The notes below the pieces were generated by a model. The model was given only the letters and a program-made list of their open reading frames with translations, had not been told where the DNA came from and searched no databases. Positions 61,727-64,000 of a stretch of DNA of 64,000 nucleotides are shown one piece after another. How positions within the stretch are numbered: the first letter of the stretch is position 1; the number at the start of each line of letters is the position of its first letter. This DNA comes from Actinoplanes philippinensis (GTDB lineage: Bacteria; Actinomycetota; Actinomycetes; Mycobacteriales; Micromonosporaceae). A program made the translations under genes and the position numbers. The stretch covers positions 19,389 to 83,388 of the forward strand of contig NZ_FONV01000025.1 in NCBI RefSeq assembly GCF_900113015.1. Reading direction: 5' to 3'.

Positions 61727-62485
61727 TCAAAACGCGTTCAAGTCGTACCCTCGTTTCTCCAGCTTCGACTCCAGCACGTGACACACCTGCTCCACCACGG
61801 CGAACCGGGCATACGGCTTGTCGTCCCCGGCGATCACGTGCCAGCGCGCCTTCGGCCGGTCGGTCCGGTCGATCATCTCCTCGACCGCGGCCTCGTACTC
61901 CGCACGCTTCTCCCGGTTGCGCCAGTCCTCGTCGGTCAGCTTCCACTGCCGCAACGGATCGTCACGCCGGCTCTCGAACCGCTTCAGCTGCTCCGCGTCC
62001 GACACGTGCATCCAGAACTTGATCAGGATCATGCCCTCCGCGGTCAGCGTCCGCTCGAACTCGGCGATCTCGTCGTACGCCCGCCGCCACTGCTCGTCCG
62101 TCGCGAAACCCTCGACCCGCTCCACCAGCACCCGGCCGTACCAGGACCGGTCCAGCACCGCCATCCCGCCCTTGCCGGGCAGCACGTTCCAGAACCGCTG
62201 CAGGAAGTGGTGCCGCTTCTCGTCATACGTCGGCGCGGCGAACTGCGCCACCCGTACGTGCCGGGGATCCAGCGGCGCCACCAGCCGCTTGATCGCGCCG
62301 CCCTTGCCGGACGCGTCCCAGCCCTCGAAGACCACACACAACGGCGGCCCGATCCTCTTCTCCCCGATCTGACCGCCCAGCAGCAGCCGCAACCGCAGCA
62401 ACCGCTCCTGCGCCGCCTCCAGCCGCGCCTCGGCCTTCTTCTTGGAGATCTCGAACGGTGGATTGGCGGAACCCAGATGACCCAT
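61727..62485 (-). CDS. ppk2: Polyphosphate kinase 2 (PPK2) family protein
   Basis: PPK2 enzymes move phosphate between polyphosphate and nucleotides. The 252-aa protein has Walker A in EGWDASGKGGAIKRL near residue 56, the lid DPRHVRVAQFAAPTYDEKRH, Walker B region MAVLDRSWYGRVLVERVEG, and WHVIAGDDKPYARFAVVEQV. The single-domain length fits class I or III PPK2, which phosphorylate NDP or NMP; the class cannot be set by eye. It is divergent from tyrS, 59 bases apart. Confidence 0.9.
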   Translation of the reverse strand: MGHLGSANPPFEISKKKAEARLEAAQERLLRLRLLLGGQIGEKRIGPPLCVVFEGWDASGKGGAIKRLVAPLDPRHVRVAQFAAPTYDEKRHHFLQRFWNVLPGKGGMAVLDRSWYGRVLVERVEGFATDEQWRRAYDEIAEFERTLTAEGMILIKFWMHVSDAEQLKRFESRRDDPLRQWKLTDEDWRNREKRAEYEAAVEEMIDRTDRPKARWHVIAGDDKPYARFAVVEQVCHVLESKLEKRGYDLNAF

Positions 62486-62544
62486 CCGCCCAGCATGGCC
62501 AATCCACTTGTGATCCGCACCGGGGGATGCGGGAGAATCCGGGT

Positions 62545-63801
62545 GTGACTTTCGTAGACGACCTGCTGTGGCGCGGACTGATCCAGGACTCGACCGACCC
62601 CGACGAGCTGCGCAAGAAGCTCGACGGCGGCTCGATCACGTTCTATGTGGGCTTCGACCCCACCGCCGCCTCGCTGCACGTCGGTCACCTCATGCAGGTG
62701 TGCACCGCCCGCCGCCTCCAGCTCGCCGGCCACCGCCCGCTGCTGCTCGTCGGTGGCGCCACCGGGCAGATCGGCGACCCGCGCGAGTCCAGCGAGCGCA
62801 GCCTCAACCCGCCCGAGGTGGTCGAGGGCTGGGTGCAGCGCATCCGCACTCAGCTGTCCCCGTTCGTCAGCTACGACGGCGACAACGCGGCCACCCTCGT
62901 CAACAACCTCGACTGGACCGGCCCGATGTCGGTCGTCGACTTCCTGCGCGACGTCGGCAAGCACTTCCCGGTCAACAAGATGCTGGCCCGCGACGTGGTG
63001 CGTAACCGGCTCGAGAGCGGCATCAGCTTCACCGAGTTCAGCTACCAGCTGCTGCAGTCCAACGACTTCTACCAGCTGCACGTCCAGCACGGCTGCGAGC
63101 TGCAGTTCGGCGGCTCCGACCAGTGGGGCAACATCACCGCCGGCGTCGACTTCGTCCGGCGCCGGGGCGCCGGCCCGGTCCACGCCTTCGTCACCCCGCT
63201 CGTCCTGAAGTCCGACGGCACCAAGTTCGGCAAGACCGAGGGCGGCGCCGTCTGGCTCGACCCGACCATGACCACGCCGTACAGCTTCTACCAGTTCTGG
63301 ATCAACAGCGACGACCGCGACGTCAACCAGTACCTTCGCTACTTCAGCTTCAAGTCCCGCGAGGAGCTGGAGGAGCTGGAGAAGGCGACGGCCGAGCGGC
63401 CGCAGGCACGGCTCGCGCAGCGAGCCCTCGCCGAGGAGCTCACCGCCCTGGTGCACGGTCCCGAGGAGGCCCGGCAGGCGATCGCCGCCAGCCAGGCCCT
63501 CTTCGGGCGAGGTTCGCTGGACGAGCTGTCCGCGGACACGTTGCGCGCCGCGTTGTCCGAGGCAGGCCTTCTGGAGGTACGAGGTGAGCTCCCGGCCGTG
63601 GGAGTGCTGCTGAAGGACGCCGGTCTCGTGGCCTCCGCCAACGAGGCCCGCCGCACGATCGCCGAGGGCGGCGCCTACCTGAACAACGAGCGCATCACCG
63701 ACTCCGAGGCCGTCGTCCCGGCGTCCGCGCTGCTGCACGGCCGCTTCCTGGTCCTGCGGCGCGGCAAGCGCACCTTCGCCGGCGTCGAACTGCTGCCCTG
63801 A
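62545..63801 (+). CDS. tyrS: Tyrosyl-tRNA synthetase
   Basis: The 418-aa class I synthetase has the HIGH-type motif SLHVGHLMQ, the Tyr-binding FGGSDQWGNITAGVD, a KMSKS-type motif in GTKFGKTEGG, and a C-terminal S4-like RNA-binding domain (ANEARRTIAEGGAYLNNERI). The GTG at 62545 has GGGAG upstream; an ATG 18 bases earlier is in frame but overlaps that site. A strong terminator follows the gene. Confidence 0.95.
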   Translation: MTFVDDLLWRGLIQDSTDPDELRKKLDGGSITFYVGFDPTAASLHVGHLMQVCTARRLQLAGHRPLLLVGGATGQIGDPRESSERSLNPPEVVEGWVQRIRTQLSPFVSYDGDNAATLVNNLDWTGPMSVVDFLRDVGKHFPVNKMLARDVVRNRLESGISFTEFSYQLLQSNDFYQLHVQHGCELQFGGSDQWGNITAGVDFVRRRGAGPVHAFVTPLVLKSDGTKFGKTEGGAVWLDPTMTTPYSFYQFWINSDDRDVNQYLRYFSFKSREELEELEKATAERPQARLAQRALAEELTALVHGPEEARQAIAASQALFGRGSLDELSADTLRAALSEAGLLEVRGELPAVGVLLKDAGLVASANEARRTIAEGGAYLNNERITDSEAVVPASALLHGRFLVLRRGKRTFAGVELLP

Positions 63802-63812
63802 CCTGCTGTTTC

Positions 63813-63848
63813 GTGGCCCCGGTGCTCGTCGTCGAGCACCGGGGCCAC
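63813..63848 (+). terminator. Strong terminator after tyrS
   Basis: A stem of 16 perfect pairs (starting TGGCCCCGGTGCTCG from 63814) with a TCGT loop, followed by AGCTTTT, 11 bases after the tyrS stop. A second short hairpin (CGGGGTC...GACCCCG, 63867-63884) follows, ending in ATTT. Confidence 0.92.
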
Positions 63849-63886
63849 AGCTTTTCCGGGTGTGACCGGGGTCGCGGGACCCCGAT

Positions 63887-64000
63887 TTGGAGTTGCCGGG
63901 GTGGACGAGTAATGTTTACCGAGCCGCCAGGGAGACGGGCGAGCGAGCGGGACCCGGTTCAGGGGCCCGGCGCGGCCGTCCTGGAGGAACCCAAAGCATT
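63887..64000 (+). promoter_or_regulatory. Promoter and leader running off the window, possibly of an rRNA operon
   Basis: TTGGAG (63887-63892) and TAATGT (63910-63915) are spaced by 17 bases and make a plausible strong promoter, one of the few AT-rich -10 sites in the window. The remaining 85 bases are non-coding and structured (GGTTC near 63957 with GAACC near 63987). A non-coding leader of this kind after tyrS could belong to a 16S rRNA operon; no 16S sequence is reached. A protein gene starting just past the edge, using the GGAGG at 63982, is the alternative. Confidence 0.4.

Overview
The window is very GC-rich DNA from an actinomycete, most likely a Micromonosporaceae member close to Actinoplanes (inference). 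Pointers are the GTG starts, the ATGA/GTGA-coupled operons, an XRE regulator paired with DUF397, an egtABCD ergothioneine operon, a maltose ABC operon without its own ATPase, a HelD-type helicase, and the mpg/tyrS and arg genes lying in one region, as I remember for Mycobacterium. It reads as ordinary chromosome. I see no insertion sequence, prophage, CRISPR array, tRNA or complete rRNA gene.

Bases 1-8.7 kb hold the 5' part of a methyltransferase divergent from an HxlR regulator with a palindrome between them. A GH3 glycosidase follows on the minus strand behind a palindrome-rich promoter, then egtA-B-C-D and an uncharacterised gene. Bases 8.9-19.5 kb carry arginine biosynthesis: argC-J-B-D-F-R, a 297-aa protein of unknown function, then argG, all overlapping by 4 bases. 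dapE lies on the opposite strand between argG and argH. The ArgG is not the sequence type normally seen in actinobacteria.

Bases 19.5-34.2 kb start with a giant DUF4132 protein containing two in-frame tandem-repeat tracts. The alpha-glucan module follows: malE-F-G importer, a LacI-family regulator, and a secreted 1817-aa amylopullulanase. Shared GCAAG/CTTGC operator motifs suggest one regulon. Bases 34.2-41.9 kb hold two GGDEF-EAL c-di-GMP proteins in tandem, a small helical protein, a histidine phosphatase overlapping an NAD(P)HX dehydratase, and an unknown protein.

Bases 42-54.4 kb are a mixed housekeeping/accessory stretch: a lipoprotein esterase followed by a 16-bp tandem repeat, membrane and secreted proteins, a HIT protein, HelD, 3-methyladenine glycosylase, a MarR-DoxX pair, an XRE-DUF397 module, a CAP-domain protein, a PemK/MazF-fold protein with a long Pro/Ala/Lys tail, and an adenylate kinase paralogue. 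Bases 54.4-61.3 kb encode a self-contained polyol/sugar phosphotransferase cluster: DeoR regulator, 1-phosphofructokinase-like kinase, EIIC, EIIB, EIIA, zinc dehydrogenase, HPr and EI. All phosphorelay components are in one operon. The window ends with a small secreted protein, PPK2, tyrS with a strong terminator, and a non-coding stretch with a promoter that may lead into an rRNA operon.

The most unusual items are the arg-operon unknown gene coupled to a non-canonical argG, the PTS cluster with its zinc dehydrogenase and 1-PFK pairing, and the repeat tracts in the DUF4132 gene.
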